From: Sphingomonas abietis
Lineage (GTDB): Bacteria > Pseudomonadota > Alphaproteobacteria > Sphingomonadales > Sphingomonadaceae
Length of the DNA stretch: 64,000 bases
Direction of reading: 5' to 3'
Assembly: GCF_027625475.1 (NCBI RefSeq)
Contig: NZ_CP115174.1
Location: forward strand, 2,391,001 to 2,455,000
Shown here in pieces: positions 51,283-59,939 of the stretch. Both the position numbers and the translations under genes were made by a program. A model generated the notes under the pieces. It did not search any database. It had not been told where the DNA came from and saw nothing but the letters and a program-made list of their open reading frames with translations. Numbering within the stretch: the stretch's first letter is position 1; each line of letters begins with the position of its first letter.

Positions 51283-52635
51283 ATGCAACGAAGGCGAAAA
51301 GCGAGTTCGGCCGAGGCTGGCGCCGGCGTCGATTACCCGTCGAAAGCGCTCGAAAGGCGCTCGTTTCGATGCTTTGTCGCCCTTGTCATATCCATGTTCC
51401 TGAACTTCGTTCTCGCAATCCTGAATCAACACGGGGTGGCGATGGACACCCAAAAAGTCACCATCATCCAGACCTTCGTCACGATCTGCTGCGGCAGCCT
51501 GCTATTTTCGCGATATACGAAAATAAGCGACACGTCGGTGATGGTATTGGCCGGGATATTCCTACTGCTTCTACTGACAAATTTCACCAATACACCTAAT
51601 GTAAAAACATTTTACGACTGCCTCATTATCCCACTTTACATTGCGCTTGGTGCATCTGCTTTCGGCGTGAAAGAACGCTGGATGAATGGCCTGCTCTTGT
51701 TCGTTTCGCTGTTCGTAGGAATGGAGATCCTCGCTCCATCTTTGTATAGCTCGATGGTCAATCCGGGAGCCTACTTCACCGCAACGCGGGAGTGGGTCGG
51801 CGGGCAGACCGCAAACCATGCCATCGACGACGGCTTGTATATCGGTGCCTATAGAGGTGGCGGCTCGATATTCTCGCTTGCCGACCACCGTGTCTCGGGA
51901 CCATTTCTGGAGCCCCTTTCGCTGGGATATTTCTCGATCATAATGGCCACCTATTTCGCGAGCATGTATCGTGGATCGCTATTGTATCGATTGATCGTAA
52001 TCGGAATCTGCATCTTTCTATCACTACTATCCGATTCTCGTGCCGCTTCTGCAATTATTATTATTGGAACACCAATTTTACTTCTAAGGGTTAGGGTTCC
52101 GACGATAACTTCGTGGGCAGTCTCACCGATTATATTGTTGCTCTCCTGGTCTATATACTATTTTCAACCGCAATTTCTCACGGGAGATTATTTTTACAGG
52201 ATCGGACTAACGTTCGAGGGCATGGATCAGATCACGATAGCAGATCTTGTTCTCGGAAGAGTGCCAATCGAGCACATGTTTGATAGCGGGTATTCCTACC
52301 TGCTCCATTGCGTGACTCCGCTGGGCGTGTTCCCGATCATTTGGTATTGTTGCGGCCTATTTACGCGACGTAGGAATTCCAACCCGACCATTTTTCTCAT
52401 GCTATCGCTATATGCGACAACAACCCTGCTGCTGGGAGGCGCATTTTTCTCGATCAAAACCGCCAGCCTGCTCGGATACATTATCGGCATTGCGGGACTC
52501 GGCACCTCTCCACTGCAAGCTCTTAGACGTCTTCCGAAAAATCAGTTCACCTCACAGATACTGGCACCTGAGGAGATACCATCGGATGATGAAACACGCG
52601 CAATGCGAAGCGCGGCTACCCAGTTTTTTTCCTGA
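51283..52635 (+). CDS. Polytopic membrane protein, candidate O-antigen polymerase (Wzy)
   Basis: The product is 450 aa with ten or so hydrophobic helices and a basic N-terminal tail of about 28 residues. A long extracytoplasmic stretch (about 150-200) contains TREWVGGQTANHAID and GAYRGGGSIFSLADHRVSGP, which recalls the Arg-containing loops of Wzy proteins; FLEPLSLGYFSII and DSRAASAIIIIGTP match the pattern of Wzy-like polymerases ('E-x-x-x-x-G', 'S-R-x-[AG]'). Wzy proteins share little sequence, so this is a structural call. Base composition falls noticeably within this gene, starting the AT-rich island that runs to 54644. Confidence 0.65.
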   Translation: MQRRRKASSAEAGAGVDYPSKALERRSFRCFVALVISMFLNFVLAILNQHGVAMDTQKVTIIQTFVTICCGSLLFSRYTKISDTSVMVLAGIFLLLLLTNFTNTPNVKTFYDCLIIPLYIALGASAFGVKERWMNGLLLFVSLFVGMEILAPSLYSSMVNPGAYFTATREWVGGQTANHAIDDGLYIGAYRGGGSIFSLADHRVSGPFLEPLSLGYFSIIMATYFASMYRGSLLYRLIVIGICIFLSLLSDSRAASAIIIIGTPILLLRVRVPTITSWAVSPIILLLSWSIYYFQPQFLTGDYFYRIGLTFEGMDQITIADLVLGRVPIEHMFDSGYSYLLHCVTPLGVFPIIWYCCGLFTRRRNSNPTIFLMLSLYATTTLLLGGAFFSIKTASLLGYIIGIAGLGTSPLQALRRLPKNQFTSQILAPEEIPSDDETRAMRSAATQFFS

Positions 52636-52871
52636 CCATGTCGTTCACGGAATGACGTCATTGCCAATCAACGAGCTTCCCGATTTCACGTATAATAATT
52701 TAACTAACAGAATAAACTTGTTTAAATAATCAAATAAATGAGCATGCCACTTTGCTTCCAACGGTAAAGGCGGATCATGCATCGTCAGTTATGTTAACGG
52801 CGGCCTAGTATAACCATTTATTCTCCCCCAGTATTAACTGAACTGGCTAGAACTGAGTTTAGGGGATAGAA
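52636..52871. other. AT-rich intergenic region
   Basis: These 236 bases lie between co-oriented membrane protein genes. AT-rich runs at 52685-52740 and 52790-52840, and an AGGGG ribosome site (52859-52863) before ATG 52872. A separate promoter for the acyltransferase is likely here. Confidence 0.4.
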
Positions 52872-53933
52872 ATGCGAAGTTCGGAGGCTAAACCACGATA
52901 TGAGACACTCGATGCAATGCGTGGTTTTGCGGCACTTTTGGTTGCCACCTTTCATTTTAGCCGTCCGCTAGCCGAAAGCGGATATTTGGCCGTAGATTTC
53001 TTTTTAGCACTCTCGGGATTTGTGATCGCCAAAAATTACTCGGGACGTCTTCGGAACGATGCTGCGTTGAGCCTCGGGCGATTCATGGTGCTGCGCCTTA
53101 TTCGGCTTTATCCACTTTTCTTTGCAGGATCACTCATTGGGATAGCGCACGAGATACAAAGCACTTGGCGGGGCGCAGGCATTCACCTTTCCTGGACGGC
53201 GCTACCCATGGCGTCCCTGCTAGATTTATTGATCTTGCCTTGGCCAGGTACGGACATGATGTATCCGATTAACGGAGTATTCTGGTCGATTGCCGGCGAG
53301 GTTATCGTCAATCTTCTTTTTGCGATCTGGCTGTTTAGGGCGTCCTCGCGGATCATCGCCGCGATCGTGGCCGTTCTGGCGCTATGCCTTTGCCTTTTTA
53401 TCAAGGCTCCGAATTTTGCGGACAGCGGCGCTGTCTGGTCCCTTTCCTATTTGGCAGCCGCACGAACCATGTTTTCGTTCGCCGTCGGGGTGTTGATTGC
53501 GAGGTTCGAATTCTTTGCAAATCCCCGGTCCAGTTGGGCGTCTCTGGTCGTCATCCTAGGACTCGTTGCCATCCTGCTTGCGCCGATTGGCCTGGAGTGG
53601 CGACGCGCGTTCGATATCAGTGCGATCCTGATCGCCTTCCCGCTCCTGCTAATCGCGGGGACGAAACTCAACTTGCCACGCCCGCTGGTCGCGCCCGGCC
53701 TATTTCTGGCGGACATTTCATACGCGCTATATGCGATCCATCTGCCTATCACTAAAGTGGTAGCATATGTCCTCAAGGCCAAAAACATAGAGCCTTTGGA
53801 GGCGCTGCCATTGTTTTTGGCCGGTATAATCTTGATCTCGTTCTTGGCGGTCCATTTTTTTGACAAGCCGGCGCGAAAGTATCTGAGCGTCAAGTTTCAC
53901 AGTCGGTTCTCCGCAAAGCCGCAAATGGTCTGA
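52872..53933 (+). CDS. Acyltransferase-3 family membrane protein
   Basis: The product is 353 aa, the usual length of AT3 proteins without an SGNH domain. The active-site region ETLDAMRGFAALLVATFHFS carries the catalytic His, then SGYLAVDFFLALSGFVIAKN and RLIRLYPLFFAGS follow, with about ten helices in all. Such enzymes acetylate or otherwise acylate sugars, taking acetyl-CoA from the cytoplasmic side. A good AGGGG ribosome site precedes the ATG. It lies in the AT-rich island. Confidence 0.9.
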   Translation: MRSSEAKPRYETLDAMRGFAALLVATFHFSRPLAESGYLAVDFFLALSGFVIAKNYSGRLRNDAALSLGRFMVLRLIRLYPLFFAGSLIGIAHEIQSTWRGAGIHLSWTALPMASLLDLLILPWPGTDMMYPINGVFWSIAGEVIVNLLFAIWLFRASSRIIAAIVAVLALCLCLFIKAPNFADSGAVWSLSYLAAARTMFSFAVGVLIARFEFFANPRSSWASLVVILGLVAILLAPIGLEWRRAFDISAILIAFPLLLIAGTKLNLPRPLVAPGLFLADISYALYAIHLPITKVVAYVLKAKNIEPLEALPLFLAGIILISFLAVHFFDKPARKYLSVKFHSRFSAKPQMV

Positions 53934-54119
53934 AGCGAACAACCAATTGACGAACAGCAAAAACCCGTAATAATCTTTAGTTTAATTGCGATAATTGTAA
54001 ATAATTAGCTCATTTTTCACAGAAGGTATATTTCTATTATGCAACATTATTATTTTAATAACGAATATTTATTATTTAACAAAAAAATATAATTTTTAGG
54101 GATAATCCACAGGAGCGAT
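53934..54119. other. Strongly AT-rich convergent intergenic region
   Basis: By hand count positions 53941-54120 hold 45 G/C of 180 (25%), far below the coding DNA around it. Runs such as ATTATTATTTTAATA and AAAAAAATATAATTTTT dominate. It lies between the 3' ends of convergent genes; no gene, inverted-repeat pair or recombinase site was seen. Terminators for both genes may use the T/A runs. Confidence 0.75.
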
Positions 54120-54644
54120 CTAAATCTCGACAGGAAGTACTCGGATTAGTTTGGCTGGAATTCCCATATAAAGTCCGTTCGCTTCGGTAGTAGTCGTGAT
54201 GACAGCTCCAGCACCAATGACGCACCCTTCCCGGATCGCGCACCCTGGTAGGATGATGCATCCAGCACCAAGCCAAACTCCATCTTCGATATGCACTGGC
54301 TGACTCTTGAGTTTTAAGCTGGCTCTTTTTTTCGGGTTTGAAGTTATATCGTGAGTACTGGTGATAATCGTAACACCCGGCCCAATACTCACGTCATTCC
54401 CAATCATAACCTCCCCTTCTCCGTTTGTTCGGAACCCTGTGTTGATAAAAGTGCGACTCCCAATCCGCACAGGTGCGATCGATAATTCGTTCGGGGTATC
54501 AATGAACGAATTTTCACCGAAATTTATTCCGACAGATTTCAATATTTTAATTCTAATAAACCATGGCACTATCCGTAAATTGTTGACCCCTAACATAACG
54601 TCACGGAGCATCCGATTAATCTTCCTCACGTAGCATCCCTTCAT
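54120..54644 (-). CDS. Left-handed beta-helix O-acetyltransferase (WcaF/maltose acetyltransferase type)
   Basis: The product is 174 aa. Hexapeptide repeats run from about residue 45 (INFGENSFID, VRIGSRTFINTG, VMIGNDVSIGPG, VHIEDGVWLGAGCIILPG, REGCVIGAGAVI). The catalytic His is in TIITSTHDI and the C-terminal cap is MGIPAKLIR, both standard for sugar O-acetyltransferases using acetyl-CoA. It is a soluble trimer-forming fold. It acts in the cytoplasm, unlike the AT3 enzymes, so it should modify the nucleotide sugar or the lipid-linked unit before export. Low GC relative to the window. Confidence 0.9.
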   Translation of the reverse strand: MKGCYVRKINRMLRDVMLGVNNLRIVPWFIRIKILKSVGINFGENSFIDTPNELSIAPVRIGSRTFINTGFRTNGEGEVMIGNDVSIGPGVTIITSTHDITSNPKKRASLKLKSQPVHIEDGVWLGAGCIILPGCAIREGCVIGAGAVITTTTEANGLYMGIPAKLIRVLPVEI

Positions 54645-54888
54645 CGCAATTGCAGATTCGGCTTCACATCATAACCGATTGAGCTTGCCGGCAGGCAGAA
54701 CTGGGTATCCTGCCGTCGACGCTAGAGCATTTTCACCAATCGGATCCACTTGCGCATGAACCGACCTGCACGGAATAGCCACCATCGCTGACCGGAATGG
54801 GACGACGCTCAACGCTTCGCGTTGCATCGCAACGCCTTTGCTGCAATGGCGGGCCGGAAATAGGGACGCTTTCAGGAGGCCGACGACA
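54645..54888. promoter_or_regulatory. Divergent region and leader of the GT4 gene
   Basis: These 244 bases separate the minus-strand acetyltransferase from the plus-strand GT. A stretch at 54721-54750 beginning CTAGAGCATTTTCACC resembles the dispersed 'AGAGCATTTT' intergenic elements common in alphaproteobacteria. A three-segment alternative hairpin is at 54810-54835. A strong AGGAGG (54874-54879) lies nine bases before TTG 54889. Confidence 0.45.
54810..54835 (+). promoter_or_regulatory. Mutually exclusive hairpins in the GT4 leader
   Basis: CAACGC (54810-54815), GCGTTG (54819-54824) and CAACGC (54830-54835) lie in a row. The middle segment can pair with either flank, giving two alternative 6-bp stems with 3- and 5-base loops. 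This is the minimal form of an attenuator or a short triple repeat; no leader peptide was found. Confidence 0.4.
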
Positions 54889-55926
54889 TTGGTGATCGCT
54901 GTAGATCTTGTGTTGGCGACAAGGCCCAAAGCGTCGACCGGGATCGAGCGGTACGCCGTGAATCTCTTCAAGGCTCTGCGGGACATTTCACCCGAGACGA
55001 TCGCGTTCGTCGACAGGCGCTCGACGGTTCTAGACGGGCCGGGCGTCATATCGATCGAAGGAGGCTTCAAAGGCTGGGCGCTGATGCCGTTCGCATCGTC
55101 CTATCGCGCCGCCAAATTCGACATCCTGCTGTGCCCCGCCTTCCCGCCCAGTCCTTTGGCGCTATTTTCGAAAACGCCGGTCAGCCGTATCATCCACGAT
55201 GATTTCCCATGGACGCGCTCGGCGACCCTCAATGCCCGTGGTCGTTTTCTGTTCAGGGATGTCGAAACGCGAATGGCGCCCCGTTACAGGCCCTTGTTCG
55301 CGCCGACCGATCTGATGGCACGGAGTTTGGCCGGCATATTAGGCCGGGACGTCATCACGATCGGCAACGCCCCCGGGCTCGATCTCGACGCCGCGCCCCC
55401 GGTCGGCGAACGCCGCCCACAGCTCGTCGCCGTCGGCACGATAGAACCGCGCAAGAACTATGAAGCCGTGCTGGCCCTGACCACCCATCTGCCAAAATCC
55501 TGGTCGGTGGCGGTCGTCGGCCGCAAGGGATGGGGCGATGTCGCGACAGACTGGGATCGGCGCCTCGACGAAAAGGTGGGTTCGCTGACATGGCATGGCC
55601 ATGCGTCGGACGCGGACTTGCTGGCGCTGTACCGGACGTCCAGCTGCTTTATCTCGATGTCGCTGGCTGAGGGTTTCAACATGCCGCTTGTCGAAGCGGG
55701 TAGTCTTGGCCTGCCGATCGTGTGCAGCGACATCGTAATCCATCGCACGGTGGCGCCGCCATGGGCGCACTTCGCCCCGCTCACAATATCCCCGGAACAT
55801 CTGTCCGATATCGTCCTCCAGGCCTCCAGCGCCTTGCCCGCGGCGGCCGACGTGGCCGCCTACCGGCAACGGTTCAGCTGGAAGGCGATCGCGCACAAGC
55901 TTGAAAGAGACATCGCAGATGACTGA
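54889..55926 (+). CDS. GT4-family glycosyltransferase (mannosyltransferase-like)
   Basis: The product is 345 aa. AGGAGG at 54874-54879 is ideally spaced for TTG 54889, directly before the conserved VIAVDLVLATRPKASTGIER; GTG 54892 is the next choice. 'S-T-G-I-E-R-Y' is the acceptor loop of WbaZ/WbdA-type GT4 enzymes. The donor domain has LVAVGTIEPRKNYEAVLAL and MSLAEGFNMPLVEAGSLG (E-x7-E). It overlaps the WecG-like gene by eight bases, so the two act in one pathway. Confidence 0.88.
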   Translation: MVIAVDLVLATRPKASTGIERYAVNLFKALRDISPETIAFVDRRSTVLDGPGVISIEGGFKGWALMPFASSYRAAKFDILLCPAFPPSPLALFSKTPVSRIIHDDFPWTRSATLNARGRFLFRDVETRMAPRYRPLFAPTDLMARSLAGILGRDVITIGNAPGLDLDAAPPVGERRPQLVAVGTIEPRKNYEAVLALTTHLPKSWSVAVVGRKGWGDVATDWDRRLDEKVGSLTWHGHASDADLLALYRTSSCFISMSLAEGFNMPLVEAGSLGLPIVCSDIVIHRTVAPPWAHFAPLTISPEHLSDIVLQASSALPAAADVAAYRQRFSWKAIAHKLERDIADD

Positions 55927-56725
55927 TATGCGTCCTGCGGGTTCTCTACGGGCAAACCGCCGTTACGGTCTGAATTTCGAGCGCGCGACGTTCGAGCGGG
56001 TCGTCGAGATCGCGCTCGAACCTCGCGACGCGCCGCAGCTCTACTGCACCTGCAATTTGAATCATCTGCGCCTCTTGCAGACGGATGCCGAATTCCGCGA
56101 CGCCTATCGCAAGGCCGGGGTGATCACCGTGGACAGCCGGCCGATCCAGTTGCTCGCGCGGTTGCAGTGCGCGGATTCGCTGCCGCTCGTCACCGGCTCC
56201 GATCTTTTCTCGGCACTTATTCCGAGACTCAGGCCAAGCGTGGATCGTCCCTTCTTCGTCACGAGTTCGATGGAAGCAGGCCATATCCTGGCGAGCCAAC
56301 TGATGGATCAGGGCTTCGCGCCCGAGGCCATCGGCCATGTCAGCCCGCCCTTCGGCTTTCAGGACGACGAGCCTTATAGCGATCATCTCATCGAGCAGAT
56401 CACGGCGCTGGGAACGACGCATCTCTTCATGGGTGTCGGCGCTCCCAAGTCCGAACGCTGGATTGCCCGGTATTTTGCCAAGTTGCCAGCGGCACACATC
56501 TTCTGCGTCGGCGCGGCGCTGGATTTCACGTCCGGCCTGAAGAATCGCGCTCCGTCATGGCTACGTCGCTTCAACCTCGAATGGCTGCACCGGATGCTCG
56601 GCGAACCGCGTCGGCTGGCCCCGCGATATCTGGGCGATGCCCTGTTCCTGGCACGGATTATCGGTGGGGGGCGGCTCGTCCAGGTCAGCCCTATGCCGCA
56701 AGATATAGGACATAATGTCGGATAG
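55919..56725 (+). CDS. WecG/TagA/CpsF-family glycosyltransferase
   Basis: The product is 268 aa from ATG 55919 (ATG 55928 is three codons on). TCNLNHLRLLQTDAEFRDAY and ITVDSRPIQLLARLQC are the family's N-terminal motifs, with Asp-Ser-Arg-Pro where Asp-Gly-x-Gly is usual. MGVGAPKSERWIARYF, FCVGAALDFTSG and RAPSWLRRFNLEWLHRML are the strongly conserved C-terminal signatures. WecG-type enzymes (GT26) add the second sugar to a lipid-linked first sugar, for instance ManNAcA or ManNAc, at the membrane surface. It overlaps the preceding GT4. Confidence 0.92.
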   Translation: MTDMRPAGSLRANRRYGLNFERATFERVVEIALEPRDAPQLYCTCNLNHLRLLQTDAEFRDAYRKAGVITVDSRPIQLLARLQCADSLPLVTGSDLFSALIPRLRPSVDRPFFVTSSMEAGHILASQLMDQGFAPEAIGHVSPPFGFQDDEPYSDHLIEQITALGTTHLFMGVGAPKSERWIARYFAKLPAAHIFCVGAALDFTSGLKNRAPSWLRRFNLEWLHRMLGEPRRLAPRYLGDALFLARIIGGGRLVQVSPMPQDIGHNVG

Positions 56726-56753
56726 CGGCCGTGAAGCTCGTTCCAGATGCCCA

Positions 56754-56774
56754 GAGCGCTAACACGGAGCGCTC
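56754..56774. terminator. 7-bp stem hairpin GAGCGCT/AGCGCTC between convergent genes
   Basis: The stems (56754-56760, 56768-56774) are perfect around a 7-base loop, 28 bases after the WecG-like stop and 49 bases from the stop of the convergent acyltransferase. AAAACC follows on the plus strand; no T-run. Plausible bidirectional terminator. Confidence 0.45.
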
Positions 56775-56823
56775 AAAACCTTAAAATCAGCACTGCATCG
56801 CCGTGATCAAAATAGCTTATCAT

Positions 56824-57942
56824 TTAGGGTGCAGCTCGGCCCCACCTCGCCAAGCGGCACCGTAGCGGCGCATCATAAAAGCGGGCCAATCCCCAAGCCA
56901 CGATCACTGCGCCTGCTATCGCCAATAGACCACTCCACGGCGCGAGGCTTTCCGCAGAAACGTGCCCTATTTTCACAAGCCGATCCCATGGCAATGTCGC
57001 ATGGATGACATAGAGCGGATAAGAGACCAGCCCGAGCCATAGATAGGGCTTCGACCACCGCGGCTCGCTATGGAGCGCTGTGATGCACAGCAGCGGAAAG
57101 GCGAGCATCACGCACAGCGCATCCTTGATCCAGCCAAGCCAGGTGGGCAGCGCGAACAGCATGCTGGCGGCGATCAATATCAGCCACGGCGGCATCCGTA
57201 TGTGCCACAACCGGCCAGCCGCGAGGAGCCGTGCCAACACTATCCCTGTGGAGAAACCTGCAGCGACCCGAAGCAGGCCGATTTCAGGCCGCTGCCAGTT
57301 CGAGCCGAAATCCAGCCCCCCCGCGTGCCACGCCGCGACGGCGAGCGCCGCCTGGGCGAGCATGGCCATGGCGATCACCATGCCGGGTTTCAGCCAGCGC
57401 AATGATAGTGCGTAGGCGAGGTTGATCAGCAATTCCCAAAACAGCGACCAGCACGGGATGTCGAGCGGATAAAGATCAGCGCGCGGCGCCGGGAAGAGAT
57501 TAGGAAGTAGCAGCGCACCGCACAGCACGACGGGCAGCAGCGTGCCCCATGTCCACCCCGACCCGGCAAACAGCAGTCCGGTCATCGCGACAGCCGTCCC
57601 CACTCCCAGCCCCGCAAGATAGAGCGGCATGAGCCGGATTATCCGCTTGGCCATGAAATCCGAGACGGTCATGCCCTGTGCCAGCCTGTGCTCATAGGCG
57701 TGGGTGATAACGACACCGCTCATCAGAAAGAAGAGATCGACCGCGAGATAGGCGCTGCGGAACACAAATGGCCCGAGCATATCCTGATAATGGAAGGTCA
57801 CCACCGCAAGCGCGGCAATTCCGCGAAGACCGTCCAGCGTGGCGAAATTGTGCGTGCGGCTTGGCTGCTTAGGGACTGCCGCGTTCGCTAAAGCTGCGGG
57901 CCGACCGAACCCCAATTCGGCCGCCTTCTCCTGCCCTGCCAT
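56824..57942 (-). CDS. Acyltransferase-3 family membrane protein
   Basis: The product is 372 aa from ATG 57942; an extension to 58002 is possible but has a basic, unhomologous leader. ATLDGLRGIAALAVVTFHYQ carries the catalytic His, SAYLAVDLFFLMSGVVITHA and KRIIRLMPLYLAGLGVG follow, with ten or so helices. It is similar in plan and in several motifs ('Y-L-A-V-D-x-F-F-x-x-S-G-V-V', 'A-Y-E-H-R-L') to the protein at 61760, so the two are paralogues. It should O-acylate a sugar of the locus B polymer. Confidence 0.9.
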   Translation of the reverse strand: MAGQEKAAELGFGRPAALANAAVPKQPSRTHNFATLDGLRGIAALAVVTFHYQDMLGPFVFRSAYLAVDLFFLMSGVVITHAYEHRLAQGMTVSDFMAKRIIRLMPLYLAGLGVGTAVAMTGLLFAGSGWTWGTLLPVVLCGALLLPNLFPAPRADLYPLDIPCWSLFWELLINLAYALSLRWLKPGMVIAMAMLAQAALAVAAWHAGGLDFGSNWQRPEIGLLRVAAGFSTGIVLARLLAAGRLWHIRMPPWLILIAASMLFALPTWLGWIKDALCVMLAFPLLCITALHSEPRWSKPYLWLGLVSYPLYVIHATLPWDRLVKIGHVSAESLAPWSGLLAIAGAVIVAWGLARFYDAPLRCRLARWGRAAP

Positions 57943-58177
57943 CAAGAAGAGCCGGATAGCTGATATGTTGTTCGACCGTCGTCGCCGGCGAAACGAAACC
58001 ATAGGATACCGACGGATTCAACTTGATCGGAGTCGCCTGAGCAGCGTCGCATTGTGATGTCAAAGAAACGACGCATAGTCTTTTTTCCTATCGCCCAGCC
58101 TGGCGCTTTGGGCACCCAAGCCGCCCAGGGCCATCACCTTCATCATGCTGAGATTCTCAGATCAGCACGTTATCATC

Positions 58178-59191
58178 TTAATATTTTCCGATAAAATGCC
58201 TCAGAACTGCCATTTGCGGCTTATCAACCGACCCTATCGGGTCGATGGTTTGGCTATTGTCTTTTCCCCAGACCCCGCCTCCAGCCCAGTAGGTGGCGCC
58301 GATAAAGACATCGTGATGGGACGTCATCACATCGACCATGTCTGTCAACTCGCGAAGCGAAGCGAGGCTAGGGCCGGTGCTGAACTCGCCGATAAATATT
58401 GTCCGCGAGTGGGATCGTGCCCAAGCGATGACGGGCAACAGAACCTTGGCGCCAATGCCAGGAATCGCGTCGGGACGAGAACCTCCGAACCCCTCGTCCA
58501 GATATTGGTGCATATCAAACCCAAAATTATCCGCCGGATCGACAGCACCAAGCATCACCGATCCGTTGCCGGAATCGATCCATGAATGCGCTCCGGTCCA
58601 TGCAATGCCGGAAAACAAAACCTTTCCCCGACCACCATGATGCCTGATCGCCGCACAAGCGGCATTTTGCGCGGCCAGGTTCAAATGCGCATCCTGGTCA
58701 TGAGGTTCGTTCATCAAACCATACCATATGCGCGGCTGTTTTCCGTAACGCAGGGCCAACCGCCCCCAAAAGTCGGCGAAGGCCGCGATCGTCGCGTCGT
58801 TATTGGCGGCCCCGATTACGCCCGTACCTCGACGCCCGTAATCATGCGCATCCAGCAGAATAGTTGCGCCTGCCTGGGTCACGACCTCAACAAGCCGATC
58901 GAGACCCGCCATCGCGGCAGGATCCAGCGGCGCGTTCAAGGTCGGCTGAAGCCGTGTCCATCGGAATGGCACGCGAAAGACATCGAATCCCTTGGACAGA
59001 TAATATCGAAGATTGGATTCGTCCGGCCAATTCCACTGACCGCCGATCGCCTCAAATTCGGAACCCGCCAAATTCACGCCCATCAGGAATGGGGACCGAT
59101 CTCGGATCGCGGCTTTACCGAAAACGGGGCCGGCGCAAAGAGGCAAGCCAGCCCCAAGGGCTACGGCCGCTCGGCGGGTCAGCATCTTCAT
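58178..59191 (-). CDS. Secreted GH5-family endoglycanase
   Basis: The product is 337 aa from ATG 59191, with GGAG nine bases upstream. The signal region TRRAAVALGAGLPLCAGPVF resembles a Tat signal. The TIM-barrel core shows FDVFRVPFRWTRLQP, ILLDAHDYG, the acid/base Glu in YGLMNEPHD (Glu162) and the nucleophile in IFIGEFSTG (Glu269), all as in GH5 cellulases. It would act in the periplasm or outside. A glycanase within an EPS locus usually trims or releases the polymer, so the backbone probably contains a beta-1,4-linked hexose. It is divergent from pssD. Confidence 0.9.
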   Translation of the reverse strand: MKMLTRRAAVALGAGLPLCAGPVFGKAAIRDRSPFLMGVNLAGSEFEAIGGQWNWPDESNLRYYLSKGFDVFRVPFRWTRLQPTLNAPLDPAAMAGLDRLVEVVTQAGATILLDAHDYGRRGTGVIGAANNDATIAAFADFWGRLALRYGKQPRIWYGLMNEPHDQDAHLNLAAQNAACAAIRHHGGRGKVLFSGIAWTGAHSWIDSGNGSVMLGAVDPADNFGFDMHQYLDEGFGGSRPDAIPGIGAKVLLPVIAWARSHSRTIFIGEFSTGPSLASLRELTDMVDVMTSHHDVFIGATYWAGGGVWGKDNSQTIDPIGSVDKPQMAVLRHFIGKY

Positions 59192-59477
59192 AAAACAGGA
59201 CTCCATCGATAGCGGCTGAGGCATCAACCCGCCGACGCCGGTTCGGCGGCAACGGCCTGTCCATGCGACGCCTAGCGCCTTCCACCGCACCTCGCCAAGC
59301 CGATCGCATCGCCATGTTCGGATGACGTCACGTGCCAGCGAACTCCGCCAATATGCCCGATCTGCGCGCTTGCGAAAACGGGTTTCATGGATTAGCCCGA
59401 GATCGGGTCACGACAATCTCACAGCTTTGCGGGAACGGAGCAATACAGGTGGGCAGTCGTTTTTTCGCCGGGGGAAA
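59192..59477. promoter_or_regulatory. Divergent region (GH5 / PssD-like)
   Basis: These 286 bases must hold promoters for both genes. A GGGGAAA ribosome site precedes ATG 59478. No box or repeat stands out. Confidence 0.35.
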
Positions 59478-59939
59478 ATGAGCGACCGTTCGCGCGATTT
59501 TACGGTGCTGGCAGTGTCGTCCGGTGGGGGTCATTGGGAGGAACTGTTGCTGTTGCGCCCGGCCTTTTCCGGCTTCAATCTGGTGTTTGCGACCACCAAC
59601 GCGGAACTCGCCGAACGCGATCACATCGACCGCTTCCTCTTTCTTCCCGATGCCAATCGGGATGAGATATGGCGTTCTGTCCTGTGCTTTTTCGCGTCGA
59701 TCCGGCTGATTATGCGTCTGCGCCCCAATGTCGTGATCACGACAGGCGCACTGCCGGGGTTGTTCTGCCTTATCGCTGCGCGGCTCACCCGCGCACATAC
59801 TGTGTGGATCGACAGTATCGCCAATTCGGACAAACCGTCCTTGAGCGGCAGGGTTGCGCGCCCCTTCGCCCATGAATGGTTCACGCAATGGGCGCATCTG
59901 GCCACGCGAAGCCGGCGCTATGACGGGGCGCTGCTGTGA
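59478..59939 (+). CDS. PssD/Alg14-like glycosyltransferase subunit
   Basis: The product is 153 aa. It begins FTVLAVSSGGGHWEELLLL ('S-S-G-G-H-x-x-E-x-L'), the hallmark of Alg14/PssD proteins. RLRPNVVITTGALPGLFCL matches the membrane-associated acceptor-side domain. ATG 59478 has a GGGGAAA ribosome site. Such proteins anchor the catalytic Alg13/PssE partner, whose gene starts four bases before this one stops. Together they act as one GT28-like glycosyltransferase; in rhizobia the pair transfers glucuronic acid. Confidence 0.9.
   Translation: MSDRSRDFTVLAVSSGGGHWEELLLLRPAFSGFNLVFATTNAELAERDHIDRFLFLPDANRDEIWRSVLCFFASIRLIMRLRPNVVITTGALPGLFCLIAARLTRAHTVWIDSIANSDKPSLSGRVARPFAHEWFTQWAHLATRSRRYDGALL

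Noticed and set aside
53934..54119. Replication origin or attachment site in the AT-rich gap
   Set aside because: No DnaA-box-like cluster, iterons, integrase or direct repeats were seen; AT-richness alone is not enough.
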